From positions 1 to 5,285 of the forward strand of contig JAFAHP010000150.1 in assembly GCA_019237175.1 (NCBI GenBank): DNA of 5,285 nucleotides, in the 5' to 3' direction. The stretch comes from Alphaproteobacteria bacterium (lineage in GTDB: Bacteria; Pseudomonadota; Alphaproteobacteria; ATCC43930; CGMCC-115725). Under the pieces are notes generated by a model. The model saw only the letters and a program-made list of their open reading frames with translations, did no database searches and had not been told where the DNA came from. Of this stretch, positions 4,848 through 5,285 are shown one piece after another (within the stretch, counting starts at the first letter, position 1; every line of letters starts with the position of its first letter). The position numbers and the translations under genes were made by a program.

Positions 4848-5285
4848 TCCGGTAGGCCGGCCAAGCGCAGGCCGGTGATGAAGAGTTCGAGAACTTCCGG
4901 TGCCATAAAGTGAGCGTACGCGCGAAAGCTGGCGATCGTCAGGTTGGGGTAGATGGCAAGCATTCGACTGAGTTCGGCGCGCGCCTCGTCGAGCCGGCTG
5001 AGATGCGCCAACGCGGCGACTTTGACCCGTATCGCTGAGACCGTGCGCGGCTGGTCGTGCAAAGTGCGGTCGGCCCACTCGATCGCCTGTTCGAAGCGCC
5101 GCGCGGCGAAATGAGCGATAGTGATATTAAGGGCGTTAACGAAGGCCAACGGATCAAACGGGCTCAAGCGGCGCGCCCGCCCGATGGCCTCGATCGCCGC
5201 CTCGGGCTGATTGCGCGTCGCGTGGATAATCCCTCTGGCCAGCCAGGCGTGAGCCGCGTTCGGGTTGAGCGCCAGGGCGCGATCG
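4844..5285 (-). CDS. C-terminal TPR region of a cyclase-type protein, partial at right edge
   Basis: The frame is open to the right edge and gives 146 residues ending in TGA at 4846-4844. It contains about three tetratricopeptide repeats (near 11-44, 45-78 and 80-113), with the usual small and aromatic residues (AHAWLARGI, AIEAIGRARRLSPFDPLA, QAIEWADRTLHDQP, RLDEARAELSRML). TPR repeats mediate protein-protein contacts. The C-terminal ending LELFITGLRLAGLPE is typical of class III cyclase proteins with a C-terminal TPR region, so the missing N-terminus is probably a cyclase domain. That is inference, because only the TPR part is in the window. The gene overlaps the next cyclase start by four bases (ATGA), indicating a tandem, translationally coupled pair before the second gene decayed. 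This part shows no damage. Confidence 0.85.
   Translation of the reverse strand, partial: DRALALNPNAAHAWLARGIIHATRNQPEAAIEAIGRARRLSPFDPLAFVNALNITIAHFAARRFEQAIEWADRTLHDQPRTVSAIRVKVAALAHLSRLDEARAELSRMLAIYPNLTIASFRAYAHFMAPEVLELFITGLRLAGLPE

Noticed and set aside
1..5285. tRNA, rRNA, CRISPR array or intact transposase
   Set aside because: No tRNA-like cloverleaf, regular spaced repeats or transposase motifs were seen on either strand.

Overview
The window is GC-rich. Its genes look like those of an alphaproteobacterium, probably from the Bradyrhizobium/Xanthobacteraceae side of Hyphomicrobiales. This rests on the style of the GNAT and PhzF proteins, the tandem class III cyclase-TPR genes, and short palindromic repeats built on CACCCTAACCCTC/GGGTGAGGG arms. 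The assignment is inference from sequence style; no search was run.

Left part (1-1916, minus strand): a partial minC gene (septum-site inhibitor) enters from the left edge. Its reading frame is unusual. After an almost complete MinC it returns, in frame, to a second diverged copy of MinC N-terminal sequence. A 270-base spacer with an inverted repeat and a direct repeat separates it from a 328-residue zinc-free medium-chain (quinone-oxidoreductase type) dehydrogenase.

Middle part (1917-3697): a 71-base divergent spacer carrying an 11-base dyad separates the dehydrogenase from a plus-strand PhzF-family isomerase-like protein (262 residues). A plus-strand GNAT acetyltransferase of the RimJ/RimL type (243 residues) follows. 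These are ordinary accessory metabolic genes. Nothing links them into one pathway beyond the shared divergent promoter region of the first two.

Right part (3698-5285): a decayed nucleotide-cyclase locus. The C-terminal TPR part of one cyclase-type protein enters from the right edge on the minus strand and ends in an ATGA overlap with the start of a second class III cyclase. The second cyclase is frameshifted in its catalytic domain. Its downstream central domain survives only as two blocks, both on the opposite strand, interrupted by a palindromic repeat and bounded by inverted copies of the same repeat arm. Its TPR domain is absent. This is best read as a rearranged pseudogene.

I found no convincing new system. 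The two points most worth checking are the MinC-into-MinC reading frame and the strand-flipped cyclase blocks. Either could be real rearrangement or an assembly artefact.
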